Positions 19,651 through 26,174 of a stretch of DNA of 26,174 nt are shown in pieces; the stretch's first letter is position 1; every line of letters begins with the position of its first letter. The stretch comes from a virus. Below the pieces are notes generated by a model. It saw only the letters and a list, made by a program, of their open reading frames with translations, did not search any database and was not told the origin of the DNA. The position numbers and the translations under genes are program-made. Location: positions 1 through 26,174 of IMG/VR virus record IMGVR_UViG_3300042511_000076; one strand, given 5' to 3'.

Positions 19651-20188
19651 TTAATAAAACTATTGATACTCTGGGTTGATCCTTTGCCATTTTTACCATG
19701 CGTTCATACTCTGGGTTGTTGTTAAGGACTAAACATCCCTCTGACCAGCCTCCGATTTGTGTTGCCACTTGTTGTGAGCCTTTGTTATATGTCGCTCCAT
19801 GGATATTAAGGAATATCAAATCAGTCATTACAGCCGTTGTAGGGTTGGTTTTACCATCAGTGGTATAATCACGCCTATACGGAACGCCTTTAATCTGTCT
19901 AAGAGCCTCCATTTTGCCTCTGTGCTTGCCGTATGCATACGAGTCATAGTTCCATTGGTCTGCTTCCATTACAGCAGTACCTTTGTTGCCTTTGTTTGTG
20001 GTGCAAGATGTCACATATTGGAAGGCTGAGCCCTTGAATATATATACTTTGTCATCAAAGATGTTGTTTCCGTCCTCATTTGACCTAACAAACAACAGCC
20101 ACATATCAGATGGTATGCTTTTATAGGTAGGCAGTGACTTGACTCTATCTAAGAGTTGCTTATCAGTGTAGCTCTTAACGTTGCTCAT
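19640..20188 (-). CDS. Candidate endolysin: YkuD-like (L,D-transpeptidase-fold) protein
   Basis: A 182-residue protein. The second half holds a His in LIFLNIHGATYNKG (His130-Gly131) and IGGWSEGCLVL (Ser149, Gly151, Cys152). A His-Gly followed about 20 residues later by S-x-G-C is the catalytic signature of YkuD-type L,D-transpeptidases, which act on peptidoglycan cross-links. The aromatic N-terminal part (SDMWLLFVRSNEDGNNIFDD) is unassigned. It follows a holin-like gene with a 14-bp overlap, so a lysis role is sensible: a cysteine peptidase or amidase-like activity on peptidoglycan. It has no signal peptide, as usual for a holin-dependent lysin. The assignment rests on motif and position only. 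Confidence 0.6.
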   Translation of the reverse strand: MSNVKSYTDKQLLDRVKSLPTYKSIPSDMWLLFVRSNEDGNNIFDDKVYIFKGSAFQYVTSCTTNKGNKGTAVMEADQWNYDSYAYGKHRGKMEALRQIKGVPYRRDYTTDGKTNPTTAVMTDLIFLNIHGATYNKGSQQVATQIGGWSEGCLVLNNNPEYERMVKMAKDQPRVSIVLLNEF

Positions 20189-20390
20189 TGCTTTCTATTG
20201 TTAATTGTGATAAGGTTGCCGCTACAGTACCCGCTGTGATAGCGTATGTTGCAACAGTTACTAATGCCGCTGGCAATGTGATAGGTGCAGCAATGATAAC
20301 ACCTGCTACAGCACCTACTGTGATTGCTATTCTCTGCACTCTCTTCCAGAACTTAGGAGTGGGAGCCGACCATCTTTTCATTATACTCAT
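20175..20390 (-). CDS. Candidate holin
   Basis: A 71-residue protein, MSIMKRWSAPTPKFWKRVQR, with a basic N-terminus and then two hydrophobic segments rich in Ala, Val and Thr (about residues 21-38 and 39-60: AITVGAVAGVIIAAPITLPA, AALVTVATYAITAGTVAATL). It would form pores that release the endolysin. It sits directly before the YkuD-like gene and its ATG overlaps the TGA of the membrane-anchored coiled-coil gene (ATGA). Size, topology and context support a holin; the family is not identified. Confidence 0.65.
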   Translation of the reverse strand: MSIMKRWSAPTPKFWKRVQRIAITVGAVAGVIIAAPITLPAALVTVATYAITAGTVAATLSQLTIESNEQR

Positions 20391-20677
20391 CTTGTTAATT
20401 GTACTTCTATTAATTTCTTTACTGACTGAGTTAGCTCACTGATTTGCTCTGCCAGGTGCTTGATCTCCAGCTGAGTCATTTTCTCAATGGCATCATACTT
20501 GAACCTGGACTCATTGTCAACCAGTTCAATCTTACCTTTGAGCCTTCCTTGAGTCTCAATAATTCTCTTCTGCTCTTCTGCTAATGCTTTGATATCTGCG
20601 TGCACTCCCTTAAGGAAGTATGCTACACCAGAGATCAGTATTGTTATAATCGTGAAGGCTATTTCATTAAAGTCCAT
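20387..20677 (-). CDS. Membrane-anchored coiled-coil protein of the lysis cassette
   Basis: A 96-residue protein from the ATG at 20675-20677 (MDFNEIAFTIITILISGVAY). One N-terminal membrane helix (residues 5-24) is followed by about 70 residues of charged heptad-like helix (ADIKALAEEQKRIIETQGRL ... HLAEQISELTQSVKKLIEVQ). That plan fits an inner-membrane spanin, an XhlA-like lysis protein or a holin partner. Its ATG overlaps the TAA of the preceding gene (TAATG), which fixes the start and rejects a longer form that would begin at 20734. It is placed just before the holin. Confidence 0.6.
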   Translation of the reverse strand: MDFNEIAFTIITILISGVAYFLKGVHADIKALAEEQKRIIETQGRLKGKIELVDNESRFKYDAIEKMTQLEIKHLAEQISELTQSVKKLIEVQLTR

Positions 20678-21243
20678 TACAATATCAGTATTGAGTTGTT
20701 GTATCCGTTCTCTCTCATCCCACCACATGGGCATCCACTATGGCATTGGCCTACACAATCACAATCACATCTGTCAATCATAGGTCTAAGGTCAGTATCT
20801 CTGTTGGTAGGTGAAGTGAAGCCAGGATATAAGTCCTTATTAGCTATCAAGTACCTAATCAACCGTTGCTCAAAGAACGAAGCCTTTTGTGCATAGTGCT
20901 CCATACCAAATGCAACCTCACTACGGCTAACAGATGCAGAGAAGTCTCCGAATTGAGTCTGCAATCCTTTGTTCTTAAGTTGGTATGTCAAGCCAAAGAC
21001 AGCATCCTCTGCTGATCTCCATGCAATCACTGGCTGTATGAAGGCAACAAGTGCTTCCTCATCATTTGTCAACGTCTGACCGTTGTATGCAGCCAGTAGA
21101 TAGTTGTAGTATGTTGTTCCTAAGATAGGCATCACTCTAAGCTGAGCCTGAGTCGCTATGTATGGAGTAACATCTGTTACATCCACATTGGCTGTGATAG
21201 GAGTGTTGGTCTTGAGGTATGTCTCTGTTATAAAGTATATCAT
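20677..21243 (-). CDS. Head-completion/connector-like protein with Cys-rich C-terminus
   Basis: A 188-residue protein directly after the portal (ATGA overlap). The N-terminal 150 residues are helical (QAQLRVMPILGTTYYNYLLA; EEALVAFIQPVIAWRSAEDA; HYAQKASFFEQRLIRYLIAN) in the manner of DUF6712-like head-tail connector proteins of Bacteroidota phages; I rate this by eye. The C-terminus is unusual: CDCDCVGQCHSGCPC at residues 159-173 places six Cys in 15 residues. Such a cluster could bind zinc or form a cross-linked patch on the virion. The order portal, then connector, supports a role in head completion. Confidence 0.6.
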   Translation of the reverse strand: MIYFITETYLKTNTPITANVDVTDVTPYIATQAQLRVMPILGTTYYNYLLAAYNGQTLTNDEEALVAFIQPVIAWRSAEDAVFGLTYQLKNKGLQTQFGDFSASVSRSEVAFGMEHYAQKASFFEQRLIRYLIANKDLYPGFTSPTNRDTDLRPMIDRCDCDCVGQCHSGCPCGGMRENGYNNSILIL

Positions 21244-22550
21244 AGTGCAGGTGTTTCTGTTGGTATTATATCACCACCTTCTATAGGAGGTAGGGATGCA
21301 AGTGATCTGACCTCATTCGGAGTCATTGCATTCAATACTTTGGTAGCTACTAATGGACTCAATGAGTTGATGGCATCAGCTGTCTTAGATGCATCTCCTT
21401 CTATCTCAACAATAGTCTCATTTATTATCTGGAAGTTGTTAATCATGTACACACCTGGTATCTTAGCGAGTGCCAATAGCTCATTCACTATCTCCTCAAC
21501 CTGGTCTCTCAATGGCATCACTACATTCTTCTCAAATACAACATAAGCCTGCTTGATATCAGCCCCACCGCCAAGTGATCCTGTGGTACGTACTCCCATC
21601 AAGATAGGATCTATAGTGTGTGAGAAACATATCTGCTCAGTATTGAGTGCAGAGGCCTCATGGAAGAGCTTATCATTGCTATTGGTAGGCAATGGCTCTA
21701 TCTTTGGTAATGCATCTTGACTGTTAGCAAAGAATGCAACAGCTTTACCTGCATTAGCTGCACCTTTCAACCTATCAATGGTTTGCTTAATCATGTGCTT
21801 CTCCTCTTCTGACTGTGGTCTCTTAGGAAACATCATAGCAAAGGAAGGAAACACTGAGTTTTGGATGTTACTCTTAGCAAAGTAGCTTAGCTCACCAGAT
21901 AGAAATGCAAAGTTCAAAGCAGATGTGTACTGAGGTAGTGAATACCACTCTTGACCCAAGGTCATTATCTCATAAACATATAACTGCTCAAGGTCAGTGT
22001 TGGCAGGATGTGCTTTCTTGATAGGTACTATGTCAATACGAGCTGACCAGTCATCACACATGAAGTATGTTATCTTATCTCTGGCCACTCTCACCTTCTC
22101 AGGTGATACATTCTCTATCTTATACAGCTCACCTTTCTTATTATAGCATAGTTTAAAGTATACTCTATGGTGTACTATCAACTGTTGAGCTATAGCCTTG
22201 CTGGTCTTGTTGAGCTTCATCTTTTTTTCAAAGGTGTACAGCTTCAACTTATCCTCATTGGACATCTTAGCAGTCTCAAGAGTATATCCTCCTCCGACTG
22301 TTGCATTGGTCTTGAAGTCCACTATTGCACCATGTAAAGGTGAGGTATAGTATAACTGATTAAGTAGCTCAGGGAACATATTATCTTGGCCAAATGGTAT
22401 ATAGCCAGCTATCTGATATCTACCATTGACATAAGGCAGTGATAAGTTGGCGTTGCCTACGTTACCAAATGGAGTGCTGAAAGATTGATATCCTTCCACT
22501 ACTTCTGTTGCTTTAGGCTTACTGCCTACGAATCTACTATACCATGCCAT
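21240..22550 (-). CDS. Portal protein
   Basis: A 436-residue protein that would form the dodecameric DNA gate at the capsid vertex. It shows a portal-like layout: an N-terminal region with FPELLNQLYYTSPLHGAIVD, a central strand part (VYFKLCYNKKGELYKIENVS, PEKVRVARD), the wing-stem helices around QEWYSLPQYTSALNFAFLSG, and the segment LGGGADIKQAYVVFEKNVVM, which is typical of portals that fit the SPP1/HK97 fold. The C-terminal part is Pro/Glu-rich. The gene lies between a small structural protein (TAATG overlap) and the connector-like gene. Well supported by motif and neighbours. Confidence 0.85.
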   Translation of the reverse strand: MAWYSRFVGSKPKATEVVEGYQSFSTPFGNVGNANLSLPYVNGRYQIAGYIPFGQDNMFPELLNQLYYTSPLHGAIVDFKTNATVGGGYTLETAKMSNEDKLKLYTFEKKMKLNKTSKAIAQQLIVHHRVYFKLCYNKKGELYKIENVSPEKVRVARDKITYFMCDDWSARIDIVPIKKAHPANTDLEQLYVYEIMTLGQEWYSLPQYTSALNFAFLSGELSYFAKSNIQNSVFPSFAMMFPKRPQSEEEKHMIKQTIDRLKGAANAGKAVAFFANSQDALPKIEPLPTNSNDKLFHEASALNTEQICFSHTIDPILMGVRTTGSLGGGADIKQAYVVFEKNVVMPLRDQVEEIVNELLALAKIPGVYMINNFQIINETIVEIEGDASKTADAINSLSPLVATKVLNAMTPNEVRSLASLPPIEGGDIIPTETPAL

Positions 22551-22885
22551 TAGTCATATATTGAGTTAAGTGTTACACCTGCCACTACCATCCTACCCTC
22601 TTCTATCATGGTCAAGCCAGTAGGGTCGTTTGTGGGTTCTGAGCTCTGATACACCTTGTATCTATACTGACCCTTTACGAAGTCAATATCTGTGGGCTCA
22701 TCAAGTGTGAATAGGTTGAATCTTGAGGGATATACAGAAGTATCTGTGCCTTCCCAGTATATAGGGTCGGGTGCAGTGTTGAACTCGTCCTCAAACTCAA
22801 ATAAATAGTAAGGGTCTGGGATGGTTGTAACCTCTGTTAAGGTCAGAACAAACAAGTTGACTGTGTCTTTCTCAAGATATATCAT
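22550..22885 (-). CDS. Small structural-type protein, unknown (111 residues)
   Basis: An acidic, beta-rich, aromatic-rich protein (MIYLEKDTVNLFVLTLTEVT; YYLFEFEDEFNTA; KGQYRYKVYQSSEP). It has the look of a head decoration or tail-neck component but no family is recognised. Its ATG at 22883-22885 is preceded by the 12-nt leader TACAATATAGGT and its stop overlaps the portal start. It lies after the terminator at 22924-22945, so its leader may hold its own promoter. Confidence 0.65.
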   Translation of the reverse strand: MIYLEKDTVNLFVLTLTEVTTIPDPYYLFEFEDEFNTAPDPIYWEGTDTSVYPSRFNLFTLDEPTDIDFVKGQYRYKVYQSSEPTNDPTGLTMIEEGRMVVAGVTLNSIYD

Positions 22886-22897
22886 ACCTATATTGTA
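22886..22897 (-). promoter_or_regulatory. Leader motif TACAATATAGGT abutting a start codon (copy 3)
   Basis: Identical to copies 1 and 2. It lies 26 bp past the terminator at 22924-22945, just where a new promoter would be needed for the portal genes. Confidence 0.55.
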
Positions 22898-22923
22898 CTA
22901 CTAAAAAATAATTGTTAAAAAAA

Positions 22924-22945
22924 AGCCCCACTAAGTAGTGAGGCT
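22924..22945 (-). terminator. Terminator between tail tube candidate and portal genes
   Basis: AGCC-C-CACT (22924-22932) pairs with AGTG-A-GGCT (22937-22945), an 8-bp stem with one mismatch and a 4-nt loop. On the minus strand it is followed by at least eight T residues. Confidence 0.75.
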
Positions 22946-22964
22946 GTTTATAGATATGATAGGG

Positions 22965-23507
22965 TTAAGATAGTAAACCAGTCAACACACCAGTAGTCAT
23001 TGTATAGGCCAACTGGTCATTCTCAGCAAGTAATGTTACACTGTACTTAGAGCCATCTGCACGAGCTGTACCTGAGCCTTCACCAGATGCAGTCAACTGC
23101 AAGTATGGGAAGAACCAAAGGATGCCGTTCTGATCCTCTACTATTGCAGATAAGTACTGCTGTCCAGAACCAAGTACCTTGATTGCATTAGACTTAGCTG
23201 CCTCTCTTCTGTGGAACATTAGGTTGATAGTCTGAGTCACAAAACTTGAGCCATTGATTAAGTCAATATTGCTCTCCTCTGTGTATCCAGATGTATTACG
23301 TCTGAACTCAAACTCAGTAAATGGATCAGCAGCAACTACTAAGTCAAGTGTGCCAATAGCATACTGCTCAGCAGGTGTACCTACAGGGTCAACCACTGCT
23401 AATGTATCCATGTCTACATTATCCTGTAGATTGATATAAATTTTTTTGATGCCACCGCTATTGTTATCACAGCTTTTTTCAATGGCTATTAGTGCTTCAC
23501 AGCTCAT
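22965..23507 (-). CDS. Putative major tail tube protein
   Basis: A 180-residue beta-rich protein, MSCEALIAIEKSCDNNSGGI, with FVTQTINLMFHRREAAKSNA and GILWFFPYLQLTASGEGSGT in the middle. Size, the helix after the IDLINGSSFVTQTINLMFHR segment and the closing AENDQLAYTMTTGVL are consistent with a tail tube fold. It is the second gene after the capsid gene, in a part with hairpins on both sides that would give it high expression, as for a major virion component. A head decoration protein is the alternative. Confidence 0.5.
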   Translation of the reverse strand: MSCEALIAIEKSCDNNSGGIKKIYINLQDNVDMDTLAVVDPVGTPAEQYAIGTLDLVVAADPFTEFEFRRNTSGYTEESNIDLINGSSFVTQTINLMFHRREAAKSNAIKVLGSGQQYLSAIVEDQNGILWFFPYLQLTASGEGSGTARADGSKYSVTLLAENDQLAYTMTTGVLTGLLS

Positions 23508-23534
23508 AGGTATATTTTTTTAAAGGTTAAAAAT

Positions 23535-23557
23535 AGGGAGGCACTTACTACCTCCCT
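23535..23557 (-). terminator. Terminator downstream of the major capsid gene
   Basis: A perfect 7-bp stem AGGGAGG (23535-23541) / CCTCCCT (23551-23557) with a 9-nt loop. On the minus strand it is followed by a T-rich tail (TATTTTTAACC). It sits in the gap between the capsid gene and the next gene, so it may leave a fraction of transcripts ending after the capsid gene. Confidence 0.65.
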
Positions 23558-23563
23558 TTATAT

Positions 23564-24496
23564 TTAGATGTAGAATGCGTTATACAAAACAATCTCAGTA
23601 GGGTTGGTATAATGGAAACCTACCTTCATGTTGGCACGAGTTCTCAATACAGGCTCAGCAACTGTGTCAGTTAAGTTGATAGCTTTCAATGCTTTAGAGT
23701 CTCCTTCAGCATCAAAACTGTATATAAGATTGTTTTTCAATGTCAACACCATAGTGTTATCTGGCATACCTTCACAAGTCACTACATTGATACCTAAGAA
23801 AGTTAATCCTAATGGTAAAGTAACGAATGTCTGAGTGTTACCAGATGCTGCTTTCAACTCATATGCGTTAGCTACGTTTGTTGAAACATAAAATCTTAAG
23901 TCAGCTTTACGTCTTACTATAGATGCAGGAGCAGCGTTAAGCATAGCCTCTAATTGAGTCAATACATTAGATGTAGTGATAGCTCCATCATATAAACCTA
24001 TAACATCTGTATCATAGAACATCTTGAATAAGTATCCAGTACACAAAGACAATAATGGATCAAGAGATGCATCATTACCTTGCCATCTCAACACCTCAAT
24101 GTCTTGACCAATAGTCAAAGCCATCTCGTTCCAGTAGTATGCCATGAAAGATGCAACAGTGAAGTCACCATTAGATCCTTTTGTCATTTGCAAAGCTAAA
24201 AATGATTGCTCTAAATCAAACTGACAAAGCTCAGCCATTGCAGACAATGAACATACATCAATGTCAATAGCATCTAATTGGTCAGTACTTGGTGAGAAAG
24301 CACAGTTGTATGCTTGCAACACTTGACCAAATACTACATTGGCCAATTTAGTTTTTGACTTTACACCTGGTAAAGTACGGAAGTTGTTAGGAATGTCAGG
24401 GCTTGATAAATAAGCCTTTGAATAAAACTCCTCAGGGTTCGCAGCTAAAAGTGCGTTTGTTTCAATATCTAAATTGAATTTTAGATTACGGTTCAT
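23564..24496 (-). CDS. Major capsid protein
   Basis: A 310-residue protein, the shell subunit. It has the order of an HK97-fold capsid: N-terminal helical arm (MNRNLKFNLDIETNALLAAN), then a long helix region (FDLEQSFLALQMTKGSNGDF), a P-domain part with RRKADLRFYVSTNVANAYEL and the TFLGINVVTCEGMPDNTMVL segment typical of these capsid proteins in Bacteroidota phages, and a C-terminal strand region (RANMKVGFHYTNPTEIVLYN). It follows the protease-scaffold gene after one base and is followed by a terminator. Its codons look more A-ended and uniform than those of its neighbours, as expected for a highly expressed gene. Confidence 0.85.
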   Translation of the reverse strand: MNRNLKFNLDIETNALLAANPEEFYSKAYLSSPDIPNNFRTLPGVKSKTKLANVVFGQVLQAYNCAFSPSTDQLDAIDIDVCSLSAMAELCQFDLEQSFLALQMTKGSNGDFTVASFMAYYWNEMALTIGQDIEVLRWQGNDASLDPLLSLCTGYLFKMFYDTDVIGLYDGAITTSNVLTQLEAMLNAAPASIVRRKADLRFYVSTNVANAYELKAASGNTQTFVTLPLGLTFLGINVVTCEGMPDNTMVLTLKNNLIYSFDAEGDSKALKAINLTDTVAEPVLRTRANMKVGFHYTNPTEIVLYNAFYI

Positions 24497-24497
24497 G

Positions 24498-25475
24498 TTA
24501 TTTGGTTTTTGAAAATTTTACAAATTCTTTAAATTTCTCATGTGAAGTCAACTCCACACTCTCTGTTTCTGTTTCTGTCTCAACAGCAAGACTCTCCTCA
24601 AGTTGGTTCTTTAAGTCAGCAATCATTCTAATCACTGCATTCATGTGCTCCTCAAGCATTGGTGCTACGATAGCAAGGATAGCTTCTGTATCAACCGCAG
24701 GGTCAATAGCCATCTCCTCTTGTACTGGTGCATCAGCCTCAGCATCCTCAGCCTCTGCTTCTGGGTTCTCTGCTGCTACTTCAGCTTCCTCTTCTGCTAC
24801 TGGGTCGGCAGCCATTTCTGCTTCCATCTCTGTAGGCATTTCTTTGATCTCGATAATTTCTCCGTCTTTAACAACGTAGATCTTATCCTCAATCATGTGT
24901 TCTCCATCTGGTAACTTCATTGTATTTAATTTTAATTGTTCCGATAATTTCATGCCTAAGAATCCCTCAATAGAGTAACCTACTTGACCAGACTCAACCA
25001 GTGCATCATAGTATTCTCTGTCAGTTACTTGGCTTGTCAACATCAGAGTGCCTTTAGGTACCTCAATGCCGTATGTTGTGAATGCTTTGTCAGTCTCTGG
25101 ACTGTCTACTATCCAAGCCTCAAGGATGTATGCAGGCACTTTCTCATCTTGATCATGCTCAAGGTTAAAGATGTTCTTGTTGCTAAGATTAAGCATGAAC
25201 TTGGCGTGTATCTGCTCAATCACCTCAGCAGTAAATTGAACATCATACTCTTCACCATCCTCATCTTGTCTATAGATGTTCATAGGTATCATGGCAGGTG
25301 CAACAATACGCATCTTGACTGAGTCACTGAATGTCATAGGAGCAACATGAGAATTGAATGCCATACCTTTAACCTTAATAGCAGGCTTATTGGTGAAGGC
25401 AATCATCTCCATACCTAAGTCCTCTCCGTCTGAGTAAGCCTCATCAATAGTGATCTTGTATACTGGTCTGTCCAT
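24498..25475 (-). CDS. Prohead protease fused to a scaffold-like C-terminus
   Basis: A 325-residue protein. Residues 1-180 are an XkdF/S78-type serine protease: MDRPVYKITIDEAYSDGEDL start, GMEMIAFTNKPAI, His107 in NLEHDQDEK, and Ser168 in VGYSIEGF, with AWIVDSPETDKAF between. From about residue 215 the chain turns to Glu/Ala-rich low complexity (AEEEAEVAAENPEAEAEDAE), then a helical segment (TEAILAIVAPMLEEHMNAVI; DLKNQLEESL) as in scaffolds. The protease would cut itself and the scaffold during capsid maturation. I use the ATG at 25473-25475, which directly follows the leader motif, rather than a longer form starting at 25550. It is first in the minus-strand series. Confidence 0.8.
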   Translation of the reverse strand: MDRPVYKITIDEAYSDGEDLGMEMIAFTNKPAIKVKGMAFNSHVAPMTFSDSVKMRIVAPAMIPMNIYRQDEDGEEYDVQFTAEVIEQIHAKFMLNLSNKNIFNLEHDQDEKVPAYILEAWIVDSPETDKAFTTYGIEVPKGTLMLTSQVTDREYYDALVESGQVGYSIEGFLGMKLSEQLKLNTMKLPDGEHMIEDKIYVVKDGEIIEIKEMPTEMEAEMAADPVAEEEAEVAAENPEAEAEDAEADAPVQEEMAIDPAVDTEAILAIVAPMLEEHMNAVIRMIADLKNQLEESLAVETETETESVELTSHEKFKEFVKFSKTK

Positions 25476-25487
25476 GCCTATATTGTA
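25476..25487 (-). promoter_or_regulatory. Leader motif TACAATATAGGC abutting a start codon (copy 4)
   Basis: One base different from copies 1-3 and again directly before an ATG, that of the protease gene. It lies in the 43-bp divergent gap and marks the start of the main minus-strand series. Confidence 0.5.
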
Positions 25488-25495
25488 AAAAGTAT

Positions 25496-25503
25496 TATAT
25501 TTG
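25496..25503 (+). promoter_or_regulatory. Possible -7 box TATATTTG for the plus-strand genes
   Basis: TATATTTG fits TAnnTTTG and lies 15 bp before the ATG at 25519. No TTTG was found at the expected -33 distance. The divergent gap is only 43 bp and must serve both directions. Confidence 0.3.
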
Positions 25504-25518
25504 TTAAAAATTATATTT

Positions 25519-26064
25519 ATGGTAACAATTTTAGGTAAAGAAGTACCCAACCAATTGAATGAGTTGACGGTTCAACAGTTTGAGGACATCACAACAATCC
25601 ATGCAAATCAAGAGCTGGATTCTATTGAGAAACACATTGACGTGTTCACTCTGTTAGGAGTGCCAGAGGCAGACTGGGATGATGTATCTATTGAGGAGTT
25701 CAAGGAATGTGTTAAGCAGTTCAACAATCTTAGTGGTAAGCCAGAGCTACAACCGTCCTTTGAGCACATGAACTACACTTACACCGCCTTTGAGGATACA
25801 TTCAAGCTATCTGTTAGGGATACAAAGCACATTGACAAGGTTATGCACTCAAGACATAAGGGATACATCTCAGAGATGCTGGCCATCCTGTTTAAACGTA
25901 CTGACTTGACAAAGGTTGAGCACTATACAGATGCACACATTAAGCTCAAAGCAAAGATAATCAGAGAGCTCAAGGCAGAGATTGCTGTTCCTTACTTAGT
26001 TGAGGTAGGTCAGAAGTTAGCTAAACAAATGCCTAAGGATGTACCTACCGAAGTCGTGGAGTGA
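25519..26064 (+). CDS. Possible tail assembly chaperone-type protein
   Basis: A 181-residue acidic, mostly helical protein, from ATG 25519-25521 (MVTILGKEVPNQLNELTVQQ). A TTG at 25501 would add six residues. Its N-terminus VPNQLNELTVQQFEDITTIH, then SIEKHIDVFTLLGVPEADWD resembles the start of the next frame (LPKSWSEIDVLQFKEIRELY, then REIEILSALADIPSDD), so the two may be paralogous or a tandem duplication. The last part is basic helix (IKLKAKIIRELKAEI). Overlapping small genes of this kind with helical N-termini often lie near tape measure genes as tail chaperones; that is inference, and it is divergent from the tape measure gene here. The family is not identified. Confidence 0.55.
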   Translation: MVTILGKEVPNQLNELTVQQFEDITTIHANQELDSIEKHIDVFTLLGVPEADWDDVSIEEFKECVKQFNNLSGKPELQPSFEHMNYTYTAFEDTFKLSVRDTKHIDKVMHSRHKGYISEMLAILFKRTDLTKVEHYTDAHIKLKAKIIRELKAEIAVPYLVEVGQKLAKQMPKDVPTEVVE

Positions 26065-26174
26065 GATAGATGTATTACAGTTCAAAGAGATTAGAGAGCT
26101 GTATTCTATACAAGAGGTGTTCACCAGGGAGATAGAGATACTTTCTGCCCTGGCTGACATACCATCTGATGACT
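26039..26174 (+). CDS. Partial protein, runs off right edge; related to the upstream gene
   Basis: ATG at 26039-26041 opens a frame still open at the window end (MYLPKSWSEIDVLQFKEIRE, then a helical part ending ALADIPSDD). It overlaps the upstream gene by 26 bp in the +1 frame. Both proteins start with a P-x(4)-E-x-x-V-x-QF-x-x-I pattern and an acidic -IP/-VP-x-x-D end of the first domain. Start choice is supported by this alignment. A frameshift product joining the two frames is conceivable but no slippery heptamer is apparent. Confidence 0.55.
   Translation, partial: MYLPKSWSEIDVLQFKEIRELYSIQEVFTREIEILSALADIPSDD

Noticed and set aside
25476-25550. Longer protease form beginning at 25550
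   Set aside because: The extension overlaps the divergent plus-strand gene and lacks protease features; the ATG at 25475 has the leader motif.
26039-26064. Programmed ribosomal frameshift joining the two plus-strand frames
   Set aside because: The second frame is +1 to the first, has its own ATG, and no slippery heptamer was seen; overlap with a second start is simpler. Kept only as an alternative.

Overview
This window is a phage genome segment, most likely from a siphovirus (Caudoviricetes) that infects a Bacteroidota (Flavobacteriia-like) host. The host inference rests on AT-rich DNA, weak or absent Shine-Dalgarno sites, a near-perfect Bacteroidota-type promoter (TTTG-N20-TACATTTG, minus strand, 19148-19179), and structural and replication proteins that look like those of Bacteroidota phages. 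A single 855-residue tape measure protein with one long hydrophobic segment points to a long non-contractile tail. No integrase, tRNA, rRNA, CRISPR array or insertion sequence was seen.

Almost everything (1-25475) is transcribed on the minus strand, so it is read from high to low coordinates. The blocks in transcription order are as follows. (1) Head and lysis block, 25475-19399: prohead protease-scaffold fusion, major capsid protein, putative tail tube protein, small structural protein, portal, head-completion-like protein with a Cys-rich tail, membrane-anchored coiled coil, holin candidate, YkuD-like candidate endolysin and a small AT-hook-like protein. Terminator hairpins follow the capsid gene, the tail tube candidate and the whole block. 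(2) Control region, 19125-19398: paired GTTAACAC sites, terminator, three tandem 11-bp repeats and the promoter. (3) Early operon, 19124-17430: a Zn-ribbon protein, a chain of tiny genes mostly linked by ATGA overlaps, a winged-helix protein and a DnaA domain IV-like protein, ending at a strong terminator. (4) Non-coding 16921-17366 with an iteron-like array, a candidate origin. (5) Replication and recombination operon, 16920-10175: HNH endonuclease, primase-helicase, VRR-NUC-like nuclease, ERF annealing protein, RecB-like exonuclease, SSB-like DUF3127 protein, HTH protein and several small unknowns, ending in a terminator. (6) Second late block, 10104-1: small membrane protein, small basic protein, sigma-like factor, second membrane peptide, small and large terminase, two big tail/adhesion-type proteins, tape measure and a gene running off the left edge.

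At the right edge transcription diverges. Two overlapping plus-strand genes (25519-26064, and 26039 off the edge) encode proteins with related N-termini, possibly tail assembly chaperones.

The most interesting signals are: the iteron array flanked by a DnaA-like DNA-binding protein and the primase operon; the operator-like tandem repeats above the early promoter; a 12-nt leader (TACAATATAGGT or a one-base variant) abutting four start codons, which may be a phage-specific promoter or translation signal; the chain of micro-genes; and a small gene family with three members scattered over the genome. All functions are inferred by reading translations by eye; no database search was run.
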